Part shown: one piece after another, positions 1 to 11,779 of the stretch
Layout: every line of letters begins with the position of its first letter
How positions within the stretch are numbered: the stretch's first letter is position 1
Source of the DNA: Mytilus edulis
Lineage: Eukaryota > Mollusca > Bivalvia > Mytilida > Mytilidae
Length of the DNA: 64,000 nt
Reading direction: 5' to 3'
Assembly: GCF_963676685.1 (NCBI RefSeq)
Contig: NC_092344.1
Coordinates: 88,628,749 to 88,692,748, forward strand
Program-made: the position numbers and the translations under genes
Notes under the pieces: model-generated
Database searches by the model: none
The model's input: only the letters and a program-made list of their open reading frames with translations
Told to the model about the DNA's origin: nothing

Positions 1-60
1 AGAGTTCTGCATGCTATAAAATCAGATTATTACACCTTTTTCTGGATACGAAAATGTCTG

Positions 61-225
61 TGCCAAATCAGGAATATCACAGTTGTAATCCATTCGTTTG
101 AAGTGTTTGAGCGTTTGATTAGTCGTATGAATATGGACTTCCCGTTTTGAATTTTCCTCGGAGTTCGGTATTTTTGTTATTTTCCTTTTTTCAATTATAC
201 TGAACTGAAATTTCTATTTAGCTAT
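61..225. repeat. Dispersed repeat, copy 1 (second copy 1285-1435)
   Basis: The segment containing 'aatatcacagttgtaatcc', 'ttgaagtgtttgagc' and 'cctcggagttcggta' recurs at 1285-1435 with the same order of blocks. The two copies differ by substitutions and small indels. No coding frame is shared. The family is not identified; the size would suit a SINE or MITE. Confidence 0.6.
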
Positions 226-1009
226 TATTAATCTGAATGATATCAGTTATCTAAAAAATAAAACATATTCGAACTAATAGTAGGTAAATTATATTTAATG
301 AAAGGAATTTTCAGGAGAAACCTAATCACGATTTAAACTCATATTAATTTCCGAATATGCATTTGTAAAGTGCATGTTCAAACAGATGAAATCAACATTT
401 AAAAAAAAATATTATTGTCAAAATTAATGTAGTCTTTTGTTTTTATAATACGTGAAATAGCCACACCAATAAACAAAATCCGATCTTATTTAAAACAAAT
501 TCTTCCAATAACACACAAAAGACGAAATACGAGAATAAAATAAAAAAAAATGCAAAAGTTAAGGAGAAAACTAGGAATAGAACTTATACAAATATGCAAC
601 CAAGTCAAAATCTAGTGGGTTTTTTTTCCATGGTTGGTGTCCGTCATACATAATCTAGCAAACTTGCAGGGAAAGGGTCGATTATTATTTATAGAAGGCA
701 ATTACAACATTTAGATGTATCCTTTTAGTGTTCATAAATCAGTAAAAAGCCCATTCAAACTAGCCCATTCAAACTTAATGAAACCGAGACAATTCTTTTA
801 CGTTTAAAAGACAAGCAACAGTCTACAAAACACTACACAGAAAAGTAAAGACTGGTCAATACTTACTCGCCAAAAACTGGGATTGGTCACATGTGACCTG
901 ATAGGGAAAACAGAACCTGCTCATTATAAGGCACATATCCTGTTCCACAAGGTAAGAACAATTTCTGTGATAATTCCCATTAGAAATGTTACAATCGAGG
1001 GAAGGTATA

Positions 1010-1500
1010 CTACAACAATTGAAAGAGAGGCGAAAGATACCAGATGGATATTCAAATTCATAGATAAAAAATAAACTGACAATGACATGGCATCAAAAGA
1101 AAAAAACAAACAGAAAATCAAAAGTACACAAAACACAAAACAAGACTGGAATAAGAAACATTTCCGTGGTCATTCGTGACGCAGATATTCCATAACTGTC
1201 TGCAAAATTCATGATGTAAAAATTTTGAAAAGACGACTTCAATTTTACCACAAGGTTTCAATCCACCAATTTTCTACAAGAAGAAAATATCTGTACCAAG
1301 TCAGGAATATGACAGTTGTTATCCATTCGTTTGAAGTGTTTGAGCTTTTTTTCTTCATTTGATTATGGACTTTCTGTTTTGAATTTCCTCGGAGTTCGGT
1401 ACTTTTGTGATTTTACTTTTTACACTTGTTTCAATAGCTTCCTTGTCAGCTGCAACCGTCCATCAATTAAATTCTGATAGATAACACAGATCAACTACAT
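1010..1500 (-). repeat. Old, interrupted Penelope-like 3' fragment
   Basis: Blocks at 1020-1135, 1165-1245 and 1436-1480 follow, in order, the 3' end and C-terminal coding part of the Penelope-like element at 25373-27264 (for example 'aatagcttccttgt'). They are far more diverged than the copy at 13854-14271. The match is split by the dispersed repeat at 1285-1435, which therefore inserted later. Confidence 0.5.
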
Positions 1501-2439
1501 ATAAACCGCTTGTCTGAGTTTCATATTAGATTGATGACCCTTTTCTGTAGCCATGTGAATTACAAAAAATTCAAACTGTTAAAGTATCAAAACACCACAA
1601 ATAAAGAATAACAGTAAATGGTCATTTTGTAGGCTCAATGATATAAAAGCCGGACATTGATTTTATCGAGCCTGTAAAACATTTCAAACGAGTAAAATAA
1701 AATGCCAGATTTATGTACAAAAGAGGGAACAAAATACGATTATGAAATACCTCTGAATAGCAGGCTCTTGATTTAGGACGTTCACCTCCAGAATGTGGCG
1801 GAGTTCAGCTAGTTTGTTGGTACAAACCCCCTCTCAAAACCTTGGGCAGTGGGGTAACAGTACAACATCAGAACAATCTATAAAATCAGCTGAAAAGGAC
1901 TTCAGATCGCTTCAAAGCAGAAAAAACATGAAATAAAAACACAGACCGGACGTGTGGGAGTTTAAACATCAACACAATTAAATACACAATGTACAGATAT
2001 AAGAGCACTCGCAGTCCTGGCAGCAGTCTTTTTCGAAAATATTCGTAAAAATAAAAATTTTCTTCAATTTTATGAAAAAAATACATACGGGGGTATAATT
2101 ATCAGGGCTCTCCGTCATTAAACTTGAATATGAATTCGGAGTACAAAATTTGTACTCAATCATCAAATCATGTTTTTGATTGGTTATTTTTATACATTTT
2201 TTTTTCATATTTGTAATGTGTCACCTCTGTTGTTTTTTCTGTGCTGGAACATATTCTCGCCGGTGTGTTAAGTACAAGTCATAACTGATTTAAGTGCATT
2301 GGTAAAAGAGCGTATGAGAATAAATCGTTGGACAATTTACCCTCTGTTAGAGAGCTTGAAATATTTTGGAAGGTAACTTTGAAATAGATATTTTTAAAAA
2401 TTAAATGGAATGCATGGCGTTAACAAAGGTAATTAATTA

Positions 2440-2640
2440 AAATTGAGACTGGAAATGGGGAATCTGTCAAAGGGACAACAACTACACTAAAGAACAAATA
2501 ACAGCCGAAGGCCACCAAAGGCTCTTTGAACAACGCAGCGAGAGAATCACGCAATCAGAGGTATGCTAGCTCCTGAATATAAAGATGTGTACTAGTTCAG
2601 TGAAAATGGACGTAATTATTCTTTTTATATCTACTTCACC
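2440..2640. repeat. Dispersed ~200 bp repeat (also 23662-23880, 34277-34500)
   Basis: Contains 'aaattgaga', 'ggaaatgggga', 'gtcaaag.gacaacaac', 'acagccgaaggccacca' and 'gtactagt.cagtg..aatggacgt' in fixed order. The same order is seen at 23662-23880 and 34277-34500. This copy is the most diverged; the other two lie in tandem units A and B. No open frame is conserved. Confidence 0.7.
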
Positions 2641-3149
2641 TATAAACTATTTTAATACAAATGCAGGGGTTTTTTTCGGTCGAAGGTTTCTGAGATTTAT
2701 TTTCTTATTAACGTTCAATATGTTTTAGTCTTTTGCAGACGACAGTTCGATTTTACCTGAAATAGCTAAAATGAAATCACTCCAGTCCAAAATTATCCAT
2801 AAAATAAAAAAATATCACATATAAAATTTTGAACAAATTGTTTGATAAGAATCAAAAGTTAACACATCAAATGCTGATAATAAAAGGAAGTGGTCACAAT
2901 GCACTTACACGTGAACTCGTGCTGACCCGCAAGATCATTGACCAATAAGAAAGATGAAATCCAATCATGCATTGGTCATAAGTGAAATTTCTCTGCACGT
3001 GAAAAGATGTTATCTAATTTCAACAATTTATCGTTTAATTATTTAGGACACTCTGACCCTTTGACCAGACTAGAGACATCATTCATTTAGAGTATTAATA
3101 GCTCACTCTTTATTTTAAGTCGGTGCATATTGCTAAGAACAGCGTGGAA

Positions 3150-4974
3150 AATGCAATAGAAGTAAAACGGGTAAAAAAATGGGATGTTGAGAAAAAAAAT
3201 GAATTCGTGATAAGGACAAAAATTCTGATTTGGTTGCCGAATTAGAATCAGTTGACAGTAACCTTTTATCTCAAGGCAAAATAAACGAAGTAGTTGAAAA
3301 CATTAACAGCATATTTTTGGATGCTGCAGAAAATGTTCTAGGTACATGTAATGATAGCCAAGGGAGTCGTACAGGACAAAAAATGGGCAAAAAGGGGAAC
3401 AAACCATGGTTTGATAAGCAATGTTGGAATAAGAGAAAGATTTACAGGGGAGCAAAGAGAAATTATAACAGTAATAGATCAGAAGCTAAAAGGGAAGAAA
3501 TGAAAAAGAAAGAACGGGAATATAAACGCCAGATGATTAATCGATGAGGTAATATAGAAAAAAAATTCAAAAACATATGAAAAACCTGAGAACAAAAATC
3601 TGAAGGAATATTGGAAAATTTTATATAGGGGAGGGAAAAGAATTAAACCTAACATAGCATTAGATGTACTGTTTGATTTTTTCAAAAATTTAAATAACGC
3701 TGAGAATACAAATGACGTCACAAATGAGCCGAATGACATTCATGGTGTTAATGGAGTTTTAAATTCAGAAATTACCGCAGAAGAAATTAGCAACTGTATA
3801 CGAGACTTGAAAAACGGAAAGGCCAGTGGCGATGATTTGATAATCAATGAATTTATGAAAAGCACATCACACATTTTTATACCCGTTTATGTGAAACTTT
3901 TTAATATGATTTTTGATTCTGGTATTTTGCCTGACATATGGCTTATGGGAAATATTATACCTTTTTATAAAAACAAGGGTGACCAATCTGATCCCCAGAA
4001 TTATAGACCAATTACTATACTCAGCTGCCTGGGAAAACTTTTCACATCTGTTTTAAATTTTAGATTGAGTTCTTTTTTAGAGGATTATTTATTATTAAAT
4101 GAAAACCAGGCTGGCTTCAGAAAAGGTTATTCCCCAGTAGACAATATATTTGTTATTCACATATTATTTGAGTTGCTAAAGAGAAAAAAGAAGAAACTAT
4201 ATTGTGCATTCGTGGACTTTGCGAAAGCTTTTGATACTGTTTGGCGGTCTGGTCTCTGGTCAAAACTTATTAAACACTCGATCAACGGAAAGATGTATAA
4301 CGTTATTGTCAACATGTACAATAATATCAAATCACGTATTCACTTTGGATCAGATTTTTCTGAATTTTTCCCTTGTTCTATTGGTGTTAGGCAGGGAGAG
4401 AATCTCTCTCCTTTGCTTTTTTCTATTTATCTTAACGATCTGGAATTGTTTTTACAAAATAAAAATATAGAAGGTTTGTGCACTATCTCTGATGAGTTAG
4501 AAATAGAGTTAAATGTTTATTTAAAATTGTTTGTCATTTTATATGCTGACGATACTGTCTTAATGGCAGAATCTCAGATAGATTTACAAAGTCAACTGGA
4601 CTCCTTATATGAATATTGTGAGTTATGGAAACTTAGAGTAAATGTGCAAAAAAGTAAGATTGTAATTTTTTCACAAGGTAGACTACCGCAGAATATTGTT
4701 TTTAAGTATGATAATATAATACTAGACATTGTGAGTGAATTTACTTATCTTGGTGTATTACTGTCTAGGTCAGGAAATTTTTCAAGAGCTAAAAAAAAAA
4801 GCAATGTGAAAAAGCAATACATGCTATGTACGATATTATTCGAAAAGGTAGAGTACATAATCTGTCAATTGAATGCCAACTTGATCTATTTGATAAAATT
4901 GTGAAACCAATACTTCTATATGGGTGCGAAGTTTGGGGTTTTGGAAATAATTCAATAATCGAGAGGGTTCATAT
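3150..4974 (+). pseudogene. LINE retrotransposon, N-terminal and RT part (broken)
   Basis: Non-LTR retrotransposon remnant, 5'-truncated with no endonuclease domain visible. The first recognisable part (3230-3544) carries the pre-RT motif PWFDKQCWNKRKIYR. It ends at a stop at 3545-3547, and a further frame change falls in the A-run near 3560. The reverse transcriptase continues to about 4790 with NYRPITILSCLGKLF, AFVDFAKAFDTVW, GVRQGENLSPLLFSIYLNDL and the catalytic YADD at about 4540-4551, then KSKIV and TYLGVLL. A second frame change falls in the ten-A run 4791-4800, after which the frame reads ...KIVKPILLYGCEVWG. The reading stops at 4974 because a DNA transposon is inserted; the LINE resumes at 11780. 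It looks Jockey/CR1/RTE-like; the clade is not resolved. It cannot be active. Confidence 0.9.
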
Positions 4975-4976
4975 TA

Positions 4977-5181
4977 CTGTGCCTAACCGATCACCTTTGG
5001 GGTATTATAATACCTACAGTGTTACCTGGATAAAAAATTGTCAACACAATTTGTCCATTTAAACTGTACAATAGGTTTTGTGAGAGATTATCAATAGGTG
5101 GTCATTTAACTACCTGTAGATTTTACCTGGTTGTTTTTTGCCCTAAATTTTTTTTTCATTGACAGTTTTGTTTTAAATTTA
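4977..5181 (+). repeat. Left terminal inverted repeat of the 6.8 kb transposon
   Basis: About 205 bp matching the reverse complement of 11571-11777 nearly base for base, with small differences such as gttacc versus gtgacc and an extra AG near the inner end. An A/T homopolymer of nine lies inside. Confidence 0.93.
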
Positions 5182-6164
5182 CAGGTGGTCAGTCAACTAT
5201 TGAATAATGATTTAAATCACCTGTTACCTAAAATGTTACTGTGACATTAATTGTATCAGCATCCAAGTGTACCTTCAAATTTACATATTTGGCATATAAC
5301 TAATATAAATTCATTCACACCTTCAATTTATTTTAATTTTTTACACAAAAAAAAAAATCATATGAAATATAGCTTATTACTTCACTGAAAGTTATCCTTA
5401 ACCCGCTTCAGGTGATAAGAAATAAATTATAAAAGTTGGTTTTTCAAATCTATATGTACTTACATAAAACTGTAATTTGGTTAGGATTGCTTTAGTTTCA
5501 AACATATCTGTCATTATGTGCTTCAGAAATCAAAGAGTTAATTGGAAGATGATAAGCATTTATTTGTATTTATCAATAAACACATTTTGTCTTGTCAGGG
5601 CAGTGCAGCATGGCCTTTGTCCATTGTTGAAGACTCACAATCATATTCCATATTCCATATCTTTCTAGAGCCTATAGAATTCGGTTGACATAATGTGATA
5701 TGACACCAAAAAAATTTAATGAATCTTTTCATTTTGCTTTTGTTATTTGCATCCTGCAATCAAGTATATAAACTGATTTTCTTCAATCATATTTTTTATG
5801 TGTATTGGGTCATGTGAGTTTCAAAATATCTGAAATTGAATCCAACAATTTGCATTTATAAATTGAAGTATTTGTTTAGCTTTATATGGTATTTGAACTA
5901 TTTTTGAATAGAAGGAAAGATCTGAATGAGTTAAGCTATTTTGACTAGTATAGTTTGCTTGTATGTTGTGCTGGAACACCATTTTCCTAGGTATGGGGAA
6001 TGGTTGAAGGTGCACAAACATTCTAACCCTGCCACATTCTGTTTGTGCCTGTCCTAATTCAGGAGCCTTTAGGTCACTGGTTGTTGTTGCTTCATGACTG
6101 TCATAGTTTCATAGTTTTGATTTCAGATCTTTTTATAGTCTACTTTACATTATGGGTTTTCATA

Positions 6165-6235
6165 TTGTTGAAGGCCGTATAGTTGCCTGTAGTTGCTTAC
6201 ATCTACTTCATTTGAACTTTGGTGGATTATGGTTG
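6165..6235 (+). repeat. Fragment of the 'ttgaaggccgt' dispersed repeat
   Basis: 'attgttgaaggccgtat', then 'cctgtagttg', then 'ggttgtctaattg' follow the order seen in better copies at 23925-24018, 34540-34638 and 43270-43378. It is an insertion inside the transposon, probably SINE- or MITE-derived. Confidence 0.6.
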
Positions 6236-6864
6236 TCTAATTGTTGATCATATCATATATCTTTTTTATCTTTTTTAGCAATTTGATTGTACTTTTATTA
6301 TTTCTTTCCTTTTTTCAAACAATTCGCTTGCTGTATACTTATAATACACCAATCTTGCAGGTGTGATGATTTTACAAATTCATCAATATGCAAGATTATG
6401 TTAAACATGTGACTTGGAAAATGTGTTTCCTCATTAGAACTTACTAACTAAACACAAAACTTGTATCACACCATTTATTTTAATTGTAGTAAATTATCAT
6501 AAATGAATGTAGGGAACTATTTTGTATAAATATGTATTGCTTTATTGATAATGCAAAGAAAAAAATAACTGTGGTTCTTTGCCCCAAACCTGTGTTTGTT
6601 CAGTTTACACTTCTAACCAAGAACCGGTTAACATATCTTGGGCCCCTTACTGAACTCTGATTAGTTTAAAACAGATGCTTCGTTTGCACTGTATCTTTTC
6701 AGCGTTTGGTTCGTGCCCCAAAAGGGAAAGCATCTAAGTATTCGCAACATGGTCCCTAAATAGAATAAGAAGCAATATATAGGGAGGATTGGGGGGGGAC
6801 TAGTAATGTGGATTAATAGCATATATCAATTTGACAGCAACTCAAAAACAGTCAATTAACACAC

Positions 6865-7095
6865 ACTGCACATTGTTGAAGGCAGTATGACGACTTGAAA
6901 TTACTTATCACATGTCTTTTTATACCTTTGTTTTAGGGTTTTGATTATTAGAACAAATACACAAAAAAGCTGTGTTTACACTTGATTTTTTTTTTATCAC
7001 AGCAGATGATGTTAATAATGGTTTACTTTTTTTTAAATTGTTTTTGGATGGAGAGTTGTCTCATTGGCACTCACACCACATCTTCCTATATCAAA
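6865..7095 (+). repeat. Interrupted copy of the 'ttgaaggccgt' repeat
   Basis: Head 'cattgttgaaggcagtatg' at about 6870 and tail 'gagttgtctcattggcactc' with 'accacatcttcct' at about 7050-7090. The middle is expanded relative to other copies. The small open frame across it is not a gene. Confidence 0.55.
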
Positions 7096-8512
7096 TTACA
7101 TTGGATACTGTCCACTCAATTACACCTTTTTCTAAATTACCTATTGCTGTGAATGATTTCTATTGTCCTATTACATGTACATGTATCTGATTATTGTCCA
7201 ATTCAACTAATGCATACACTTCAAGTATTACCTGAGAGGGAGTATCTCAAACCAAATAAACATTGTTACAAAAATGCCTAACGCAATCCATGTAAGATTA
7301 TATCTTCCTGAAACCTAGGCCTTCAAACATATTCAACTGCACAGGCAGAGTAAATTGCAAGGTGTCAACACTACCATTTTTGTCAATTTGTAATAAAGAA
7401 CCTGAATGGAAAGTTGTCTTATTGGCAATTGTACCAACTATCTTTCTATTTTTATAAGAAATCTATTGGTCCATATATGGTCTCAATTAGTAAGAAAAGC
7501 TGCTCCAAAATATTGATTACTCAATAAAATTGGGAAATTGTCTACATTGGTTGTGAATAAAGCATGAATAGATATACTAGTGAAAATGACTGAGAAAGTT
7601 CTGTCAGCAACTTTCCCTATTGGATGTAAACATTCAAATTCAACTATTGAAGACAATCACTGACACAATTTCCATTTTCATTATATGATTGTTCATCTTC
7701 CTTAAATGTATATTTGCAACACATTGTTTATATATAATACTGTATAAGATTGAAAAGCACATCTTGTGAATTTTTTAATTGGAATGGGAGATAATTCTAA
7801 CTAATTGCATAATTTTAAAGTGTGTAGGTATCATTTTTTTTTTTTTGGCATATTAGAAATATTTATTAAAATAATACAAAGGCATAATTTTTAATCATTT
7901 TTTTTTTATTAAATTAAGAAAAAAAAAGAAAAAATGAAATCCATTCTGAAATTCCTGATTTATGTCTTCATTATACACTAAATCACTGATAAAATACTCC
8001 ATAAGAAATGGATTGAAATAGATATATTTAACCTTTTATATCTATGAGACATGTGTAATTCATACGTTTTTTTTTAAACATTTTATTCTAAATTTGCTAT
8101 GAGAAAACTGTAGATTTAATAATTCCATAGAAATTTGTTTTGAAAACAATCACAAATAAATAAACTACTGGTAAATCCCAAAAGAGAATAAAGCACTGGA
8201 ATTTCTATTCACTAATCCATTTGTATTTTTTATATTTCTAAAAGTAGATCCTGAATATAAAATAAAACTAACATCACTTTTATTCCATCTCAGGAATCAC
8301 AATATAAACTGAAAATATATCCCATTATAAATCACACATAGTTCTCTCTCTTGTAGAATTATTCCCAATTAGGTGGGCTATCAAAAAACAAATGAACAAA
8401 GAGGAAATAGATGTTATCCTTCATTATAAAATAACTGTAATAAACGAAAAATGAAAATATATCCCGCATAAAAATCACCATGAAGAAAACATTATATCCT
8501 TCTTTTAAAAAT

Positions 8513-9749
8513 CTATTCAGAGTCTGGTAGTGGAGGATTTTGAGGTGGAGGATCTAAGGGTAGTGGTGGCTGAACATTCATTTGTTGCTGGTATGCATAC
8601 GAATAATAATATGGATTAAATCCATAATACCCTGGATAAAATCCATATGGATATTGACTTTGTTGACTGTTTGTAGTTGAATTGGACATGTTAGCTGGTG
8701 GTACCATTTGCTGATTACTTGTGAATGAGGAAAACAGATATGGATTCTGACTACCAAGAGGTGGTGAGCTGGTGATGGTAGCAGATGGCTTTAACTTTTT
8801 TTGCAGACTTGTTCAGAGCCAGAGGAGGGAGCTCATCAGTGTCAGAGATGTCCTCGTGAAAAGGGGACACTTTTGGCAGCTGGTATTTAGCAGTAGATTT
8901 GCATATCTTACTAGAAAGAATCCTGAAAAACTCATCCTTATCCTGAGAATGAGGATGGCATGGGATATCACTCTTGTAATAGTCCTTAAGTGCTATCACA
9001 TCCCTCATCAATATATTTGTATTGAGGTATTTTAGCTTGTCTATAGCCCTTAAACGTTCCTTTATAACGCTAATGAACGATGTTGTGGTCTTTTCCTCAA
9101 ATGAGGAAATTCTGGCAAGTTCAGTTTTCAGTTCATCCATATCTTTGTCAACAGTTTTTATATCCCTGTCAATCTGCTTTGACTCTTTTTTGAAATCTGG
9201 ATGTTTGTCCTTCTGACCACAATCTCTCCAGTCCTTGCATGGGGAGAGGGAACACGGTTTATTACCCCTGTTCCCATCAGCCTTGTGGCCACGCAAATGA
9301 CAATTTCCGCATCTCGTACTTTTGTAAGGACCAATTGGATCTGGATCCACTACTAAAATATCCATATCTCTTCTTCTAGACAACAAATCGCTTCTTACTC
9401 TCTCTTTTTCTTTAATTTCACATAGGATCTTTTGTCTAATTTTTTCCATACCATTGTTATGATGGTCAGAATCAGTGGCAACCTTTGATGACAGTGTACT
9501 ACTACTAGGCTGATCAAAACTTTCTGGATAGATGGCTGTTGCAGCTTTTAAATTTCTAATTGCCATTTGTATTTTTCTTTTTCTTCCTAATGGTAATGGT
9601 GGTTCACAAAAAATTAAATCTAAATCACTCTCTATGTCCATTGCACGAAGTGCACTGCTATCCCTAAACTCATTTTCTAAAAATATCTCTTCACATTTTA
9701 AGAACTCTGGCCCTAACTGAAGTAAAAATTCACTGATTGAAATTTCCAT
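8513..9749 (-). CDS. Transposon accessory protein: SAM-like, Cys/His-rich, coiled coil, P/Y/Q-rich tail (frameshifted)
   Basis: Starts at ATG 9749. Residues about 5-70 resemble a SAM domain (FLLQLGPEFLK... to LPLGRKRKIQMAIRNL). At about 148-187 is a Cys/His cluster (CGNCHLRGHK, CSLSPC, CGQKDKHPD) likely to bind zinc. A charged stretch with coiled-coil character follows (DRDIKTVDKDMDELKTEL). The frame ends at 8751, but one base change of frame in the seven-A run (8796-8802 on this strand) continues as KLKPSATITSSPP and runs to 8513 through a tail rich in Tyr, Pro and Gln (GFYPGYYGFNPYYYSYAY). That points to a one-base indel or a programmed shift. It is divergent from the transposase 390 bp away, inside the same inverted termini, so it probably aids or regulates transposition. 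I do not recognise a named family. Confidence 0.75.
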
Positions 9750-10137
9750 CTTGACTGTTTAAAGACACTAAAAGAAATGGCTTAAAATAAAAGGTGCTTG
9801 CAACTGGTCAAGTTTTTTTCTATTTCAAAGGGGTCAAAGGTTTATAAAAAGTGTACATAGAAAGTTATTTTCATCCTCATTTTTGCAAAATATTCTTGAA
9901 TTTTTAAACTAAAATTGACTTATGCTAAAGCCAAAGAAAAAATACAATATAGATCTTTATTAAAAAAGACCAAATTGTGTATTTAATGTAAAATGTCCCA
10001 TATCTAAATAGAATAGTCCATTCAGGACATTGGTCATGATACCTGAGAAAAGCAAGCTGCTCTCAGTCATTGAATTTTACCTTTTAGTAGGTCATAAACT
10101 GGGAAGATTTTTTACTCTCTTGATTGTTTAAATCAAT
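9750..10137. promoter_or_regulatory. Shared intergenic region between divergent transposon genes
   Basis: 388 bp separate the start of the accessory gene (minus) from the start of the transposase (plus). The position implies that both promoters lie here. I see no convincing TATA box or operator, so the call rests on gene layout alone. Confidence 0.4.
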
Positions 10138-11151
10138 ATGATGCTATCAAAACAAAATAGATTTTATAAACCTGGTGTATGTATTGATGAGAAAGATATA
10201 AAAACAATAAGCTATTTAAAAGAAAAAGGAAGCACAATATCCAAAATAGTGAAAACTACTGGAATATCATTGCCAACAGTTAGTAAATACTTTCATAACA
10301 ATAAACCAACAATTACTGGGCCAAGAAAGAAAAGAGAGATAATGACAACTGAAATTATAGAATGTATTCTATTTTTTACTGAAAGACAACCTTCCATACA
10401 GTTACAAGAAATTCAACAAAAATTGATAGACACTGGAATTTGTACAATTGAAAATTGTCCAGGTCAAAATTCAATCAGCAAGTCTTTAAGAAATGATCTA
10501 TTGTTGACTAGAAAGAAAATCAGAGTAGTTCCAAGGGAATCACAAACAGCACAAATAGAGACAAAATTAGATGATTTCATAAACTTTATTTCTACTTCGA
10601 ATACTAATAATTTATATTTCTTTGATGAAACATCATTTCTGAAAACTTCAGGCAATAGAAAATATGGATATGCTTTATATGGACATGAACCTATTGAAAT
10701 TCAACGATATGCATCAAGTGCAACTTTAACTGTGAATTTAATGCACAGTCGTTCTGGAGTAGCATACTTCAATTTTGTCGAAGGACCATCAGATAGTTTG
10801 CATTTATTAAATTTTTTTGTGGAGGTTTTCCATCAGAGAATTTATGGATTACCTATTTTAAAACCTGGAGATATTGTGATAATGGATAATTGTAGATTCC
10901 ATCATTCAAGGCTAATTCAAAATCAACTTCAATATTTATTTAGAGTTAATGGTGTAACTCTTCGATATCAACCTCCTTATCACCCTGAACTAAACACTTG
11001 TGAATATTGTTTCAAACTTATAAAAGATGGCATAAAAAGGGAAAACCATTATTATGAAGAGCATATGGAACTGGCTATTTGTAACTCTGTTGTAAACAAC
11101 ATCAATAGAACAATTTCTGAAAACATTTTTCATCATTGTGGATATACTTAG
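10138..11151 (+). CDS. DDE transposase, IS630/Tc1/mariner-like (DD38E spacing)
   Basis: Intact 337-residue frame. Residues about 21-55 form a helix-turn-helix typical of transposon-end recognition (ISYLKEKGSTISKIVKTTGI then SLPTVSKYF). Three acidic catalytic positions fit a DDE RNase H-like fold: D in YFFDETSF (about residue 162), D in IVIMDNCRFHH (about 251) and E in HPELNTCEYCF (about 290). The last two are separated by 38 residues. The final block parallels the Tc1 SPDLNPIE motif. It would cut and join at the element's inverted ends; TA duplication agrees. The ATG at 10138 is followed directly by a second ATG. No frameshift or internal stop, so it may still be functional. Confidence 0.9.
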   Translation: MMLSKQNRFYKPGVCIDEKDIKTISYLKEKGSTISKIVKTTGISLPTVSKYFHNNKPTITGPRKKREIMTTEIIECILFFTERQPSIQLQEIQQKLIDTGICTIENCPGQNSISKSLRNDLLLTRKKIRVVPRESQTAQIETKLDDFINFISTSNTNNLYFFDETSFLKTSGNRKYGYALYGHEPIEIQRYASSATLTVNLMHSRSGVAYFNFVEGPSDSLHLLNFFVEVFHQRIYGLPILKPGDIVIMDNCRFHHSRLIQNQLQYLFRVNGVTLRYQPPYHPELNTCEYCFKLIKDGIKRENHYYEEHMELAICNSVVNNINRTISENIFHHCGYT

Positions 11152-11570
11152 CCTCACTGGTTTAGAATTTGTGGCCACAAATACATATTCATGGATTTAT
11201 AACCTGTTCATGTTATGTAACTGCAAATATGCATAACTAATAAAAAAAAATCTTATATAGAAACATTTTGCACAATATACTGGTTACTTTAATTTACAAT
11301 GGAGTTATATCCCTGGATGAGAAATTAAGTCATTATCTTTTTTATAATAAACTATGAATAAAAGGAGATGTGACATAATGCATCATTGAAATAGTTACCC
11401 AATAACAGAATTTATGGAACTGAACATATTGACATATTTCTCTTGTATTAACAAAGATAGAGGTTCAAAACTGTTGTTTTAAATTAAAGTCATTAAACTT
11501 ATTCAGTATTCAATTGTGATAATTTTGTTTCCAGCAGATTTATAACATCATTACATAACTTTGGGTTATG

Positions 11571-11777
11571 TAAATTTAACACAAAACTCTGTCAATGAAA
11601 AAAAAATTTAGGGCAAAAAACAACCAGGTAAAATCTACAGGTAGTTAAATGACCACCTATTGATAATCTCTCACAAAACCTATTGTACAGTTTAAATGGA
11701 CAAATTGTGTTGACAATTTTTTATCCAGGTCACACTGTAGGTATTATAATACCCCAAAGGTGATCGGTTAGGCACAG
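11571..11777 (-). repeat. Right terminal inverted repeat of the 6.8 kb transposon
   Basis: Reverse complement of 4977-5181 with few differences. It ends GGTTAGGCACAG followed by the TA target duplicate at 11778-11779. Confidence 0.93.
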
Positions 11778-11779
11778 TA

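Larger units (their letters stand above)
1..3130. other. Repeat-rich stretch with no supportable gene
   Basis: AT-rich DNA with short open frames only. It holds dispersed repeats listed separately (61-225, 1010-1500, 2440-2640). Between them I see no splice-flanked exon, long frame, tRNA or clear terminal repeat. The stretch 1750-1990 resembles a common mussel repeat from general familiarity, but no second copy in this window confirms it. Confidence 0.5.
5182..8512. other. Non-coding left interior of the transposon
   Basis: No frame longer than short shadows and no splice-flanked exon. Copies of the 'gttgaaggc.gt' dispersed repeat sit at about 6165-6235 and 6865-7095 and a tail fragment at 7395-7450. 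A/T homopolymers are common at 7830-7930. The DNA between is unassigned. Confidence 0.55.
4977..11777. mobile_element. 6.8 kb TA-flanked DNA transposon with ~205 bp inverted termini
   Basis: The two ends are inverted copies (4977-5181 and 11571-11777), starting CTGTGCCTAACC and ending GGTTAGGCACAG. They differ by only a few bases. TA lies immediately outside each end (4975-4976 and 11778-11779). Removing the element plus one TA joins the LINE frame as ...ERVHIKFCKILLGV..., so the boundaries are exact. Inside are a plus-strand DDE transposase (10138-11151) and a minus-strand accessory gene (8513-9749). The left 3.3 kb is non-coding and carries older repeat insertions. TA target sites and the HTH plus DDE layout point to the IS630/Tc1/mariner group, but length, long termini and a second gene are atypical. 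Confidence 0.92.

Noticed and set aside
883..1136. Two short frames on opposite strands
   Set aside because: They lie in an old Penelope-like 3' fragment and neither is conserved in other copies.
3479..3739. Minus-strand Phe-rich frame over the LINE
   Set aside because: Antisense shadow of the Lys-rich LINE coding strand.
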